A stretch of DNA of 10,028 nucleotides, from assembly GCA_031284765.1 (NCBI GenBank), contig JAITXK010000113.1, positions 1 to 10,028 of the forward strand, given 5' to 3'. This document shows positions 1 through 7,015 of the stretch, one piece after another. How positions within the stretch are numbered: position 1 is the stretch's first letter; each line of letters starts with the position of its first letter. The stretch is from Candidatus Symbiothrix sp. GTDB lineage: Bacteria > Bacteroidota > Bacteroidia > Bacteroidales > Azobacteroidaceae. The position numbers and the translations under genes are program-made. The notes below the pieces were generated by a model. It worked only from the letters and a program-made list of their open reading frames with translations, had not been told where the DNA came from and made no database searches.

Positions 1-374
1 CGATCAATCAGTAAGGTTTCCAATAATTTGGAAAAAGGAATCTTTTCTTTTTGCGTAATCACTCCGCAACGCCAAATTTCTCCCGCACGGGGAATGGCAA
101 AATTGACGGCATAATTGCCTAAAACGGCAAATACCAAATTCGACCGCCGGGGATGATAACCCAAGGGGGTGATTAACAGTTCCCAGCGCAAACCGCGCAT
201 CACATTGGCCGAAAGGCCAAAAATCAAGGAAAAACTTAAAATAAGCCAGTTGGCGCCTTTAATATTCGCCCATAATTCATTGATGTTGGTTTTCCGGTAA
301 AGGAAATAAAGAATCGTAAGACCTAAAAGAAGCGGTATTGCGATTTTAAGTATTTGATTCAATTTGTGTCTCAT
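1..374 (-). CDS. Flippase-like / lysylphosphatidylglycerol synthase TM-domain membrane protein, N-terminal part (runs off window)
   Basis: Reading the minus strand from the ATG at 374-372 gives 124 complete codons with no stop before the window edge, so only the N-terminal part is present. The protein begins MRHKLNQILKIAIPLLLG and has hydrophobic segments at about residues 10-26, 43-58 and 79-95. Residues 57-63 (NVMRGLRW region) and 87-105 (GNYAVNFAIPRAGEIWRCG) match the conserved core of the UPF0104 / LPG_synthase_TM family, whose members have an NxxxPARxGE-type motif here. The full family length is usually about 300-350 residues, so roughly two thirds is missing. Relatives include the membrane half of MprF and the YbhN/AglD group, thought to move lipids or polyprenyl-linked substrates; the substrate cannot be told from this sequence. 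The gene is divergent from rsmA with a 61-bp gap to the rsmA start chosen here. Confidence 0.85.
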   Translation of the reverse strand, partial: MRHKLNQILKIAIPLLLGLTILYFLYRKTNINELWANIKGANWLILSFSLIFGLSANVMRGLRWELLITPLGYHPRRSNLVFAVLGNYAVNFAIPRAGEIWRCGVITQKEKIPFSKLLETLLID

Positions 375-396
375 ACCAAGTGTGCTATTTTTTTAT

Positions 397-404
397 TACT
401 TTTG
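397..404 (+). promoter_or_regulatory. Candidate -7 promoter element for rsmA
   Basis: TACTTTTG at 397-404 matches the Bacteroidetes -7 consensus TAnnTTTG fully. No convincing TTG is seen about 20 bases upstream, so the -33 element is weak or absent. Transcription would begin near 411, after the upstream TTG at 364 and before the GTG at 436, which supports GTG as the rsmA start with a leader of about 25 nt. Only 8 bp separate this element from the opposite-facing -7 element at 413-420. Confidence 0.4.
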
Positions 405-412
405 TCAAGCAA

Positions 413-443
413 CAAAGATAATTAAAATTAAACACGTGAACAA
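413..443 (-). promoter_or_regulatory. Candidate Bacteroidetes promoter for the flippase-like gene
   Basis: On the minus strand, 420-413 reads TATCTTTG, a full match to the Bacteroidetes -7 consensus TAnnTTTG. Twenty bases upstream lies TTG (443-441), matching the core of the -33 element. Start of transcription would fall near 406, giving a leader of about 30 nt before the ATG at 374. The -33 element lies inside the first codons of rsmA if rsmA starts at 436. This is a motif match only. Confidence 0.5.
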
Positions 444-1233
444 TTATCATCGAGAAATACGACCAAAAAAAGCTTTGGGACAACATTTTCTAAAAGATTT
501 GTCTGTAGCCGAACGAATTGCAGAAACGGTATCTGTTTATCCGGAACTTCCGGTGTTGGAAATTGGTCCCGGAAGTGGTGTGCTGACTCAATTTCTGTTA
601 GAAAATAAACGGTCCATCAAGGTGGTGGAATTGGATACTGAATCGGTTGCTTATTTGAAAAAACATTTTCCTGCGTTAGACGGACAAATTATTGAGGCCG
701 ATTTCCTGAAACTGGATTTAAACAACTTGTTCAGCAGCCCGTTTTGTGTTATCGGCAATTATCCTTACAATATTTCCAGTCAGATTTTCTTCAAGGTACT
801 GGATTACAAAGACTGCATTCCGTGTTGTGCGGGCATGTTGCAAAAGGAAGTTGCCGAACGCTTGGCTTCTAAACCGGGGAAAAAGGCCTACGGTATTATT
901 ACCGTTTTGTTGCAGATTTGGTACGACATTGAATATCTTTTTACGGTGGAACCTGATGTGTTTGATCCGCCTCCCAAAGTGCGCTCGGCCGTTATCCGCA
1001 TGACGCGCAATCAACGCTCTTCGTTGGAATGTGATGAAAAGTTGCTGAAAACGGTCGTGAAAACGGCTTTTAATCAGCGACGGAAAACGATGCGCAATTC
1101 GCTGCAATCGCTGCTTGGCAAGGGGAATGTGCTGTTTAGTTTGCCGGTTTTTGATAAACGTCCCGAACAGTTATCGGTGGAAGAGTTTATTGAATTGACG
1201 GGGCTAATTGCGGGAGTTCTATCCATTGTTTAA
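436..1233 (+). CDS. rsmA: 16S rRNA (adenine(1518)-N6/adenine(1519)-N6)-dimethyltransferase RsmA (KsgA)
   Basis: The product dimethylates two adjacent adenines in the 3'-terminal hairpin of 16S rRNA, using S-adenosylmethionine, late in 30S assembly. From the GTG at 436 it is 265 residues, the usual family length. Visible motifs: KKALGQHFL at 11-19, the SAM-binding motif I LEIGPGSGVL at 41-50, the acidic VELD at 64-67, the catalytic N-x-P-Y type motif NYPYNIS at 108-114, FDPPPKVRSAVIRM at 176-189, and the family hallmark AFNQRRKTMRNSL at 211-223. The frame stays open upstream to a TTG at 364, but that would add 24 residues unlike the family N terminus, overlap the divergent gene and precede the likely transcription start. 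GTG at 436 is therefore preferred, although no clear ribosome binding site is seen. It converges on rodA. Confidence 0.96.
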   Translation: MNNYHREIRPKKALGQHFLKDLSVAERIAETVSVYPELPVLEIGPGSGVLTQFLLENKRSIKVVELDTESVAYLKKHFPALDGQIIEADFLKLDLNNLFSSPFCVIGNYPYNISSQIFFKVLDYKDCIPCCAGMLQKEVAERLASKPGKKAYGIITVLLQIWYDIEYLFTVEPDVFDPPPKVRSAVIRMTRNQRSSLECDEKLLKTVVKTAFNQRRKTMRNSLQSLLGKGNVLFSLPVFDKRPEQLSVEEFIELTGLIAGVLSIV

Positions 1234-1320
1234 TCATACAGTTGCATTGAATACTTGAATCTACGGTATGAAAAGTTTCTCTAAAAAATTTATATTATGG
1301 CAAACTATTTTTCAATCATG

Positions 1321-2766
1321 TCATAACCGGTCACTCCGCGAAGCATCCAAGCGCAGAAAAATAAACAATAAAATGGTAAACGCCCACAGCGAGGAGCCGC
1401 CGTAACTGAAGAAAGGTAATGGAATGCCGATGACCGGCATGATGCCGATGACCATTCCAATGTTGACCAAAAAGTGGAAAAATAAAATACAGGCTACCGC
1501 ATAGCCATAGATGCGGTTAAAGGCTGAATGTTGTCGTTCGGCCATCAGGATCAGATGCAGAATCAGGACGGCAAAGAGAATCAAAACGGTAATGGTTCCG
1601 ATAAATCCTCTTTCTTCGCCAATGGTACAGAAAATAAAATCCGTATCTTGTTCGGGTACATATTTCAATTTGGTTTGCGTGCCGTTCAGATAGCCTTTGC
1701 CGAAAAATCCGCCGGAACCGATGGCGATTTTGGATTGATTGACATTGTAGCCTGCCCCGCTCGGGTCGTCCACAATTCCTAATGCTACTTCAATGCGAAT
1801 CTTTTGATGCGGTTCCAAAACTCTGTCAAACACATAATCTATGGAATATAAAAAGCCGACCGATAAAACAGCAAACACCACTATCCATAAATAAGCGGTT
1901 GTCCGATATTTAAAAAATAAAAAGAAAAGATAGCCACTGGCCACCATAATAAATCCCAAGGCTACCCAAACCAGATTGAACGGCACAAATAGAGATACAA
2001 TGCCCGCCAATGCTATGACTCCCAAACAAGCGTACAGTAAAAACTTGACATTTTCATTTCGTTTGCGGCTACTATACAGTAATCCGAAAATACAGAGGAC
2101 GATAATGCTTAATACCAAGAAATGCCCCACAGGCGTCAATCCCCACATGGTATCGAAACGAATGGCCAACACAAAGAATAAAACCGCCGCAAAACCGGCG
2201 AACAAGATTCCGCCCGGCATGCCTTCCCGATACAATACAAAAAAGAATGCCATGAAGACTAATGCAGAACCGGTTTCTTTCTGCAATAAAATCAATACGA
2301 TCGGCAAGCCGATCAAGCCCAACATGAGCGTCATATTGCGGAAATTCATAATATCAAATTTGTAAACGCTCATCACTTTGGCGATCATCAAGGCCGTGGC
2401 AAATTTGGCAAATTCGGCAGGCTGCAACCGCACAGGCCCCATGACTAACCACGAACGAGAACCTTTAATATCCGGCGCCACAAAAATGGTTATTACTAAT
2501 AAAATAATGATTATCAAATAAATCCAGGAAGCAAAGATTTCATACCAATTGCTTTCAATCATCAACAGCGAAAAGCCGATTGCCAGCGAAGTCAGTATCC
2601 AAATCATTTGCATGCCTGCCCTACCCGACAAATCCACCATGCTTTTATTTTCTAAATCGTAAGTGGCGGCATAAATGCTGAACCAACCGGCAATAATCAA
2701 CACGAAGTAGATGATCAAGGTAGTCCAATCCAAACGGGTCCATATATTAATTTTTCTGTATGACAT
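1321..2766 (-). CDS. rodA: Peptidoglycan glycosyltransferase RodA (SEDS family), long Bacteroidetes form
   Basis: RodA polymerises lipid II into glycan strands in the inner membrane as partner of PBP2 in the elongasome. Family signatures: GSRSWLVMGPVRLQPAEFAK at 102-121; GAGYNVNQSKIAIGSGGFFG at 337-356; PEQDTDFIF at 371-379, whose Asp376 matches the essential Asp of E. coli RodA; and PVIGIPLPFFSYGGSSL at 444-460. The E. coli QPDLGT motif reads QKETGS at 162-167, so Glu164 stands in for Asp. The 481 residues exceed E. coli RodA (370) by about 110. The extra length lies at about 205-310, between the QKETGS helix and the catalytic loop, and holds four additional hydrophobic segments (about 211-233, 240-260, 264-285, 289-310). 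The ATG at 2766 lies inside the mrdA 3' end, overlapping it by 20 nt, which suggests translational coupling. It is the last gene of the unit. Confidence 0.95.
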   Translation of the reverse strand: MSYRKINIWTRLDWTTLIIYFVLIIAGWFSIYAATYDLENKSMVDLSGRAGMQMIWILTSLAIGFSLLMIESNWYEIFASWIYLIIIILLVITIFVAPDIKGSRSWLVMGPVRLQPAEFAKFATALMIAKVMSVYKFDIMNFRNMTLMLGLIGLPIVLILLQKETGSALVFMAFFFVLYREGMPGGILFAGFAAVLFFVLAIRFDTMWGLTPVGHFLVLSIIVLCIFGLLYSSRKRNENVKFLLYACLGVIALAGIVSLFVPFNLVWVALGFIMVASGYLFFLFFKYRTTAYLWIVVFAVLSVGFLYSIDYVFDRVLEPHQKIRIEVALGIVDDPSGAGYNVNQSKIAIGSGGFFGKGYLNGTQTKLKYVPEQDTDFIFCTIGEERGFIGTITVLILFAVLILHLILMAERQHSAFNRIYGYAVACILFFHFLVNIGMVIGIMPVIGIPLPFFSYGGSSLWAFTILLFIFLRLDASRSDRL

Positions 2767-4627
2767 TGCGATTAAAGGGTACTGAGGCGTTTTTCATGTT
2801 GTTTTCTATCCATTTATCTGCCGGAGGGATTTCTCCCTTCAGGTATTTCTCTATCATCAACCGCCCGATGGGAACGGCAAAGTAGGCGCCAAAACCGCCA
2901 TTTTCTACAAACACCATGACCGATACTTGGGGATCTTCGTAAGGGGCAAAGCCCATAAAGATGGAGTGGTCTCTTCCGCTGTTTTGCGCTGTTCCTGTTT
3001 TACCACAAACGGCAATGTCGGGGATATTGGCGCCGTGGCAAGTGCCTCCAGGGCCATTTACCGCCCAACGCATTCCTGCGGCAATCGTTTCATAGTGAGA
3101 CGGATCAATTCCCGTATAACGGGCGCGGGTATAAAGCGTATCCAAAGGCGTATCTTTGATTTCTTTTACGATATGAGGTGTATTAAAATAACCTCTGTTA
3201 GCTATTGTAACGGCCAGATTGCAGATTTGAACCGGAGAGAGCAGAATTTCTCCCTGTCCGATCGCAATGGAAATAATGGTAAAGGCATTCCATCGCGATA
3301 TGCCGTTCCGGTCTTTATAGGCTGTGTTGTAGTACTGGCTGTTTGGAATCATGCCTCGCTTTTCTCCGGGCATATCCACGCCCAAAGGGTAGCCAAAGCC
3401 TTGCGCCACCATGTAATCGCGCCATTTATCCACCGCTACCTGAATGGAACCGTATTTCTTGTTTTCCATCATGGCTTTCAGTCCATAAGGGAAATAGGAA
3501 TTGCAACTGTTTCCTATTGCAGGAATCAACGACAAGGGCACGGCGTGATCATGACATCCCGGATGTCCGTTGCCCAAAGGCCAACCGTGGGCGCAAGAAT
3601 AGGATGTGGAGGGTTGAATGATGTTTTCCTGCAAGAACGTCAACGCTTGTGCCGGTTTAAATGTTGAACCCGGAGGATAGGTGCCGTTCATGGCACGGTT
3701 CAGCAAAGGTTTATACGGGTCTTGCGCCAAGACAGAAAAGGCTTCACCAAACTGACGGCCTACCAAAGATGCCGGATCGTAAGTCGGCGAGGAAACCATG
3801 CAGAGAATTTCGCCTGTTTTGGGTTCTATCATGAGAATCGAACCCGATTTATTTTTCATCAATTCTTCGCCATAGGCCTGCAAATCCATATCAATCGACA
3901 GGGTTAAGTCTTTGCCCGAAACGGGATCAACATCATAGATTCCGTCTTCATATTTGCCTTTGATGCGACCATGGGCATCCCGCAAGAGGATTTCTACGCC
4001 TTTTTCTCCGCGAAGATATGGTTCGTACGATTTTTCCACGCCTGTTTTTCCGATATAATCGCCTCGTTTGTAATACGGGTCTTCGGCAATATTTTTTTTG
4101 TCGGCTTCGGCCACATAGCCCACTACATGCGCAGCATAAGGCGAGCTGTATTCCCGGGCCGTACGATTCTGAATATAAAATCCGTGGAATTTATAGAGCG
4201 ATTCCTGTAAAATGCCGTATTCTTTATTCCCCAATTGAGTGAGAAAAACCTGAGGCGTATAGGACGAATAACCGGGATTATTCCATCGGTTTTTGATTTC
4301 CGCCATGCGATGCCGGAATTTTGCCTGGGTAATGCCGACCGCCTTGCAAAAAGCCGCGGTGTCCAAGGATTGCACCTCACGCACCACCACCATAACATCA
4401 TACGAGGGTTGATTGTAAACCATCAATTTCCCATTCCGGTCGTACATGACTCCGCGCGACGGGAAACGGGTTTGCTTCAAAAAGGCATTGCTGTCTGCCC
4501 AATCTTTGTAATCGGGATCAATAATCTGCAAACGGAAAAGTTGTATCAGATAAATAACGACTACTATGCAAACGATACAAATCAATACATTTTTTCGCGA
4601 CTCCGTGTCGAAATTTTTCCTTTCCAT
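2747..4627 (-). CDS. mrdA: Penicillin-binding protein 2 (elongasome transpeptidase)
   Basis: This class B penicillin-binding protein cross-links peptidoglycan during side-wall growth, with RodA as its glycosyltransferase partner. It is 626 residues, close to E. coli PBP2 (633). A short cytoplasmic N terminus is followed by one membrane anchor at about 13-35; the rest is periplasmic. The non-catalytic dimerisation part follows (RGVMYDRNGKLM at 58-69, GKTGVEKSYEPYLRGEKG at 193-210). The transpeptidase domain has all three active-site motifs: S321-T-F-K324, S374-C-N376 and K543-T-G545. Between the first two, residues 345-361 contain Cys345, His347, His355, Cys358, His359 and His361, a possible metal site. 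Its ATG shares one base with the mreD stop (TAATG at 4629-4625) and its 3' end overlaps rodA by 20 nt. Confidence 0.97.
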   Translation of the reverse strand: MERKNFDTESRKNVLICIVCIVVVIYLIQLFRLQIIDPDYKDWADSNAFLKQTRFPSRGVMYDRNGKLMVYNQPSYDVMVVVREVQSLDTAAFCKAVGITQAKFRHRMAEIKNRWNNPGYSSYTPQVFLTQLGNKEYGILQESLYKFHGFYIQNRTAREYSSPYAAHVVGYVAEADKKNIAEDPYYKRGDYIGKTGVEKSYEPYLRGEKGVEILLRDAHGRIKGKYEDGIYDVDPVSGKDLTLSIDMDLQAYGEELMKNKSGSILMIEPKTGEILCMVSSPTYDPASLVGRQFGEAFSVLAQDPYKPLLNRAMNGTYPPGSTFKPAQALTFLQENIIQPSTSYSCAHGWPLGNGHPGCHDHAVPLSLIPAIGNSCNSYFPYGLKAMMENKKYGSIQVAVDKWRDYMVAQGFGYPLGVDMPGEKRGMIPNSQYYNTAYKDRNGISRWNAFTIISIAIGQGEILLSPVQICNLAVTIANRGYFNTPHIVKEIKDTPLDTLYTRARYTGIDPSHYETIAAGMRWAVNGPGGTCHGANIPDIAVCGKTGTAQNSGRDHSIFMGFAPYEDPQVSVMVFVENGGFGAYFAVPIGRLMIEKYLKGEIPPADKWIENNMKNASVPFNRNVIQKN

Positions 4628-5136
4628 TATTTTCCGAAATCAAAGTGAAAACTTTCGCAAGCGGCAATTAACAATACCGTAAGCGTTACGCTACTCACAA
4701 TACGGATAAAAAGACCCAAAGGATCGAATAATGAAAACGATTCGATAGCAAACACCAATATATGATGCAACAAAGTCATCCACACGGCAAATTGGATAAA
4801 CATGACATTTCCAAACGAAAAAAAGGAAGGGGTGTACGCTCCGTGTGTATCTTTCGGAGCAAACAATTTCAGGAAAAACGGACGATTAAATGCCGTTACC
4901 ACACATGCCAACATATTGATTCCCAAAATTCCCGTAAAAATATCGATACACAAACCGAGAAAAGCGGAAACCAACAACACCTGATTTTGATTGGTTTGCC
5001 CCGGCATTTTGATAATAAAATAAATCGACAACATAGGTGTGGCATATCCGAAAATATGAATTTTATCGAATAGGCTGACCTGTAAAAACACAAGTGCTAT
5101 AAACAATAGTATAAGTCCAATTCCTGAGCGTAACAT
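4627..5136 (-). CDS. mreD: Rod shape-determining protein MreD
   Basis: A 169-residue, strongly hydrophobic protein with segments at about 4-22, 32-43, 53-85 (probably two helices), 109-133 and 143-160, as expected for MreD, the integral membrane partner of MreC in the elongasome. MreD sequences are poorly conserved, so the call rests mainly on size, hydrophobicity, an acidic/aromatic membrane pattern (GLCIDIFTGILGINMLA, 61-77) of the kind seen in the family, and its place between mreC and mrdA. Its ATG at 5136-5134 overlaps the mreC stop by one base (TAATG), and its own stop overlaps the mrdA ATG in the same way, so translation is probably coupled along the unit. Confidence 0.92.
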   Translation of the reverse strand: MLRSGIGLILLFIALVFLQVSLFDKIHIFGYATPMLSIYFIIKMPGQTNQNQVLLVSAFLGLCIDIFTGILGINMLACVVTAFNRPFFLKLFAPKDTHGAYTPSFFSFGNVMFIQFAVWMTLLHHILVFAIESFSLFDPLGLFIRIVSSVTLTVLLIAACESFHFDFGK

Positions 5137-5987
5137 TACGGGCGAATCGTGTTATTTTGTAAATCCTGTTGTTCCTGCTGATAACTGTTTTGCACAATTA
5201 CCACATCGTTTAATTTATTTAAATCGGCATACAATTTCACTTTGATGGAAGTATAATTATCGTCCCGTTGTTTTTTTGCGGAAACAATCGAACCTACCGG
5301 AATGCCTGCCGGAAAGATTGCGGAATAGCCGCTGGTAACAATGGTATCCCCAATCGCAAAATCAACGTGCCGCGGCAATTCGGTCAAATAAGTATAACGC
5401 GAATCTTTCCCGTCCCACACCAAGGGGCCGATATAATTATTCTTTTTTATCTTACAACTCAGTTTGAATTTGGGATTCAAAACCGAGATCACTTCGGAAA
5501 AATGGGGAGAAGTGAGTACTACAACTCCTGCAACAGCGCCTCTGCCCGTCAACACTCCCATATCGGCTTGAATTCCATCATCGGAACCTTTATTGAGCGT
5601 CATGTAATTTTCAATATTGGAAACGCTATTGTTGACGATTTTAGCGGGAAGAAAGCGGTAAATCAACTCCGAATTGGCTTCCAAAACCAAACTGGTCGTT
5701 TGGGTAGAATCTTTCATCGTATCCAATAAACGCTGATAGAAGAAAACTTCTGTTTCCAATTTCGAAATTTTAGCCGTCAATGCCTCATTTTCCGTTTTTA
5801 AATTCAAATAGGAATGCAACTCATTGGTTACAGAATGGATGTTTCCTGTAAGCTCACGTGCTGCGGATAAATACTTGCTCCGTTGAAATTGATTATTTTG
5901 ATTAATCAGAAGAACGGAAATGGAAAGCAATACAAAGAAAAGCAGCCAATGAATATTTTTAACAATGAAATTGACTAAATTTCTCAA
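5136..5987 (-). CDS. mreC: Rod shape-determining protein MreC, TTG start directly after the mreB stop
   Basis: MreC is the periplasmic scaffold of the elongasome, binding PBP2 and linking it to MreB and MreD. The 283-residue protein has one membrane anchor (about 14-29), a coiled-coil-like stretch (about 50-92, ending LKTENEALTAKISKLETEV) and the MreC beta domain, with NKGSDDGIQADMGVLTGRG at 132-150 and GDTIVTSGYSAIFPAGIPVG at 213-232. The start must be the TTG at 5987-5985: the codon before it in the same frame is the mreB TAA, and the first ATG (Met91) lies beyond the anchor and coiled coil. The N terminus MRNLVNFIVKNIHW agrees with the Bacteroides MreC N terminus as I recall it. The C terminus is a short Gln/Asn-rich tail (QQEQQDLQNN). 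The 3' end overlaps mreD by one base. Confidence 0.95.
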   Translation of the reverse strand: MRNLVNFIVKNIHWLLFFVLLSISVLLINQNNQFQRSKYLSAARELTGNIHSVTNELHSYLNLKTENEALTAKISKLETEVFFYQRLLDTMKDSTQTTSLVLEANSELIYRFLPAKIVNNSVSNIENYMTLNKGSDDGIQADMGVLTGRGAVAGVVVLTSPHFSEVISVLNPKFKLSCKIKKNNYIGPLVWDGKDSRYTYLTELPRHVDFAIGDTIVTSGYSAIFPAGIPVGSIVSAKKQRDDNYTSIKVKLYADLNKLNDVVIVQNSYQQEQQDLQNNTIRP

Positions 5988-7010
5988 TTATCGTATCAAA
6001 AATTTGAATTTGTTTATATTCTTCAAAGCAACTCCTGTCCCTTTAGCCACTGCATGCAAGGGATCTTCCGCGATATGGAAGGGGATATTCACTTTCTCAT
6101 GCAAACGTTTGTCCAAGCCTTTCAGCAATGCCCCGCCGCCTGTGAGATAAATACCGTTACGCACAATATCGGCATATAATTCGGGAGGTGTATTTTCCAA
6201 TGCGCTCAGAACAGCCATTTCTATTTTGGCAACGGATTTGTCTAAGCAATGCGCAATTTCCTGATACGAAACCGGCACTTCCATCGGTAACCAAGTCATT
6301 CGGTTAGGGCCAAAAACAATGTAATCTTCGGGGGGGTCTTCGAGGTTTACCAACGCTGAGCCAACATTCATTTTGATTAATTCCGCTGTGCGTTCGCCTA
6401 TTTTCATGTTGTGTTGACGACCCATATATTCCAATATATCGGTATTCAATTCATCTCCCGCAATACGAATGGATTTGTTGGAAACGATTCCCCCTAAGGA
6501 GATCACCGCAATTTCGGTTGTTCCACCGCCTATATCCACAATCATATTCCCTTCGGGAGCATCTACATCCAAACCGATACCGATTGCAGCCGCCATCGGT
6601 TCGTAAATCATATATACATCGCGACCGCCTGCATGTTCGGCAGAGTCGCGCACCGCACGAAGTTCCACTTCAGTACTTCCCGATGGAATACAGATGACAA
6701 TGCGCAAGGAGGGAGAAAAGAATTGCGTTTTGTTGTTGTTTGTCATCTTAATCATTCCCCGGATCATTTGTTCGGCGGCGAAGAAATCGGCAATTACGCC
6801 GTCGCGCAACGGACGAATGGTTTTGATGTTACTGTGCGTTTTTCCCTGCATTTTCTGCGCTTCCGCACCGATTGCCAGCAACTTGCCTGTACGTTCGTCC
6901 AATGCTACTACTGACGGTTGATCTACGACTATCTCTTCGTGTTGAATGATAATGGTATTTGCCGTTCCCAAGTCAATAGCTATTTCTTGAGTAAATGAAA
7001 ATAGTCCCAT
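5988..7010 (-). CDS. mreB: Rod shape-determining protein MreB (bacterial actin)
   Basis: MreB forms ATP-dependent double filaments on the inner face of the membrane and orients the elongasome. It is 340 residues, the usual length. Actin-fold motifs: phosphate-1 loop DLGTANT at 13-19, phosphate-2 loop DIGGGTTE at 159-166, adenosine motif TGGGALL at 290-296, and YEPMAAAIG at 136-144 with the likely catalytic Glu137. RPLRDGVIADF at 66-76 is typical of MreB and separates it from other actin-like ATPases. The N terminus MGLFSF is short and hydrophobic and may serve for membrane binding. The ATG at 7010 follows the purH stop after a 5-nt gap. The TAA at 5990-5988 abuts the mreC TTG with no spacer and in the same frame. 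Confidence 0.98.
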   Translation of the reverse strand: MGLFSFTQEIAIDLGTANTIIIQHEEIVVDQPSVVALDERTGKLLAIGAEAQKMQGKTHSNIKTIRPLRDGVIADFFAAEQMIRGMIKMTNNNKTQFFSPSLRIVICIPSGSTEVELRAVRDSAEHAGGRDVYMIYEPMAAAIGIGLDVDAPEGNMIVDIGGGTTEIAVISLGGIVSNKSIRIAGDELNTDILEYMGRQHNMKIGERTAELIKMNVGSALVNLEDPPEDYIVFGPNRMTWLPMEVPVSYQEIAHCLDKSVAKIEMAVLSALENTPPELYADIVRNGIYLTGGGALLKGLDKRLHEKVNIPFHIAEDPLHAVAKGTGVALKNINKFKFLIR

Positions 7011-7015
7011 TTTAT

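Noticed and set aside
364..435. N-terminal extension of RsmA from a TTG at 364
   Set aside because: The extra 24 residues are unlike the RsmA N terminus, overlap the divergent gene's start and lie mostly upstream of the likely transcription start. GTG at 436 gives the normal length.
718..1107. A 129-codon open frame on the minus strand inside rsmA
   Set aside because: It is antisense to the RsmA catalytic region and has an arginine/histidine-rich product typical of a shadow frame.
1245..1256. Short direct repeat TTGAAT-AC-TTGAAT after rsmA
   Set aside because: Two 6-base copies in A/T-rich sequence are expected by chance; no target-site or mobile element structure surrounds them.
1234..1320. 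Possible bidirectional terminator in the gap between rsmA and rodA
   Set aside because: Only a weak 6-bp stem (TCATAC 1234-1239 with GTATGA 1266-1271, loop of 26) is visible and no U run follows it directly. Termination is expected here because the genes converge, but I cannot point to a structure.
2747..2766. 20-nt overlap of mrdA and rodA as a sign of a frameshift or misplaced start
   Set aside because: Both proteins have complete, normal ends, and the overlap fits the tight packing of the whole unit.
2927..3667. A 246-codon open frame on the plus strand inside mrdA
   Set aside because: It lies antisense to PBP2, whose three catalytic motifs are intact. Its product shows no recognisable domain, and its length follows from the codon pattern of the real gene.
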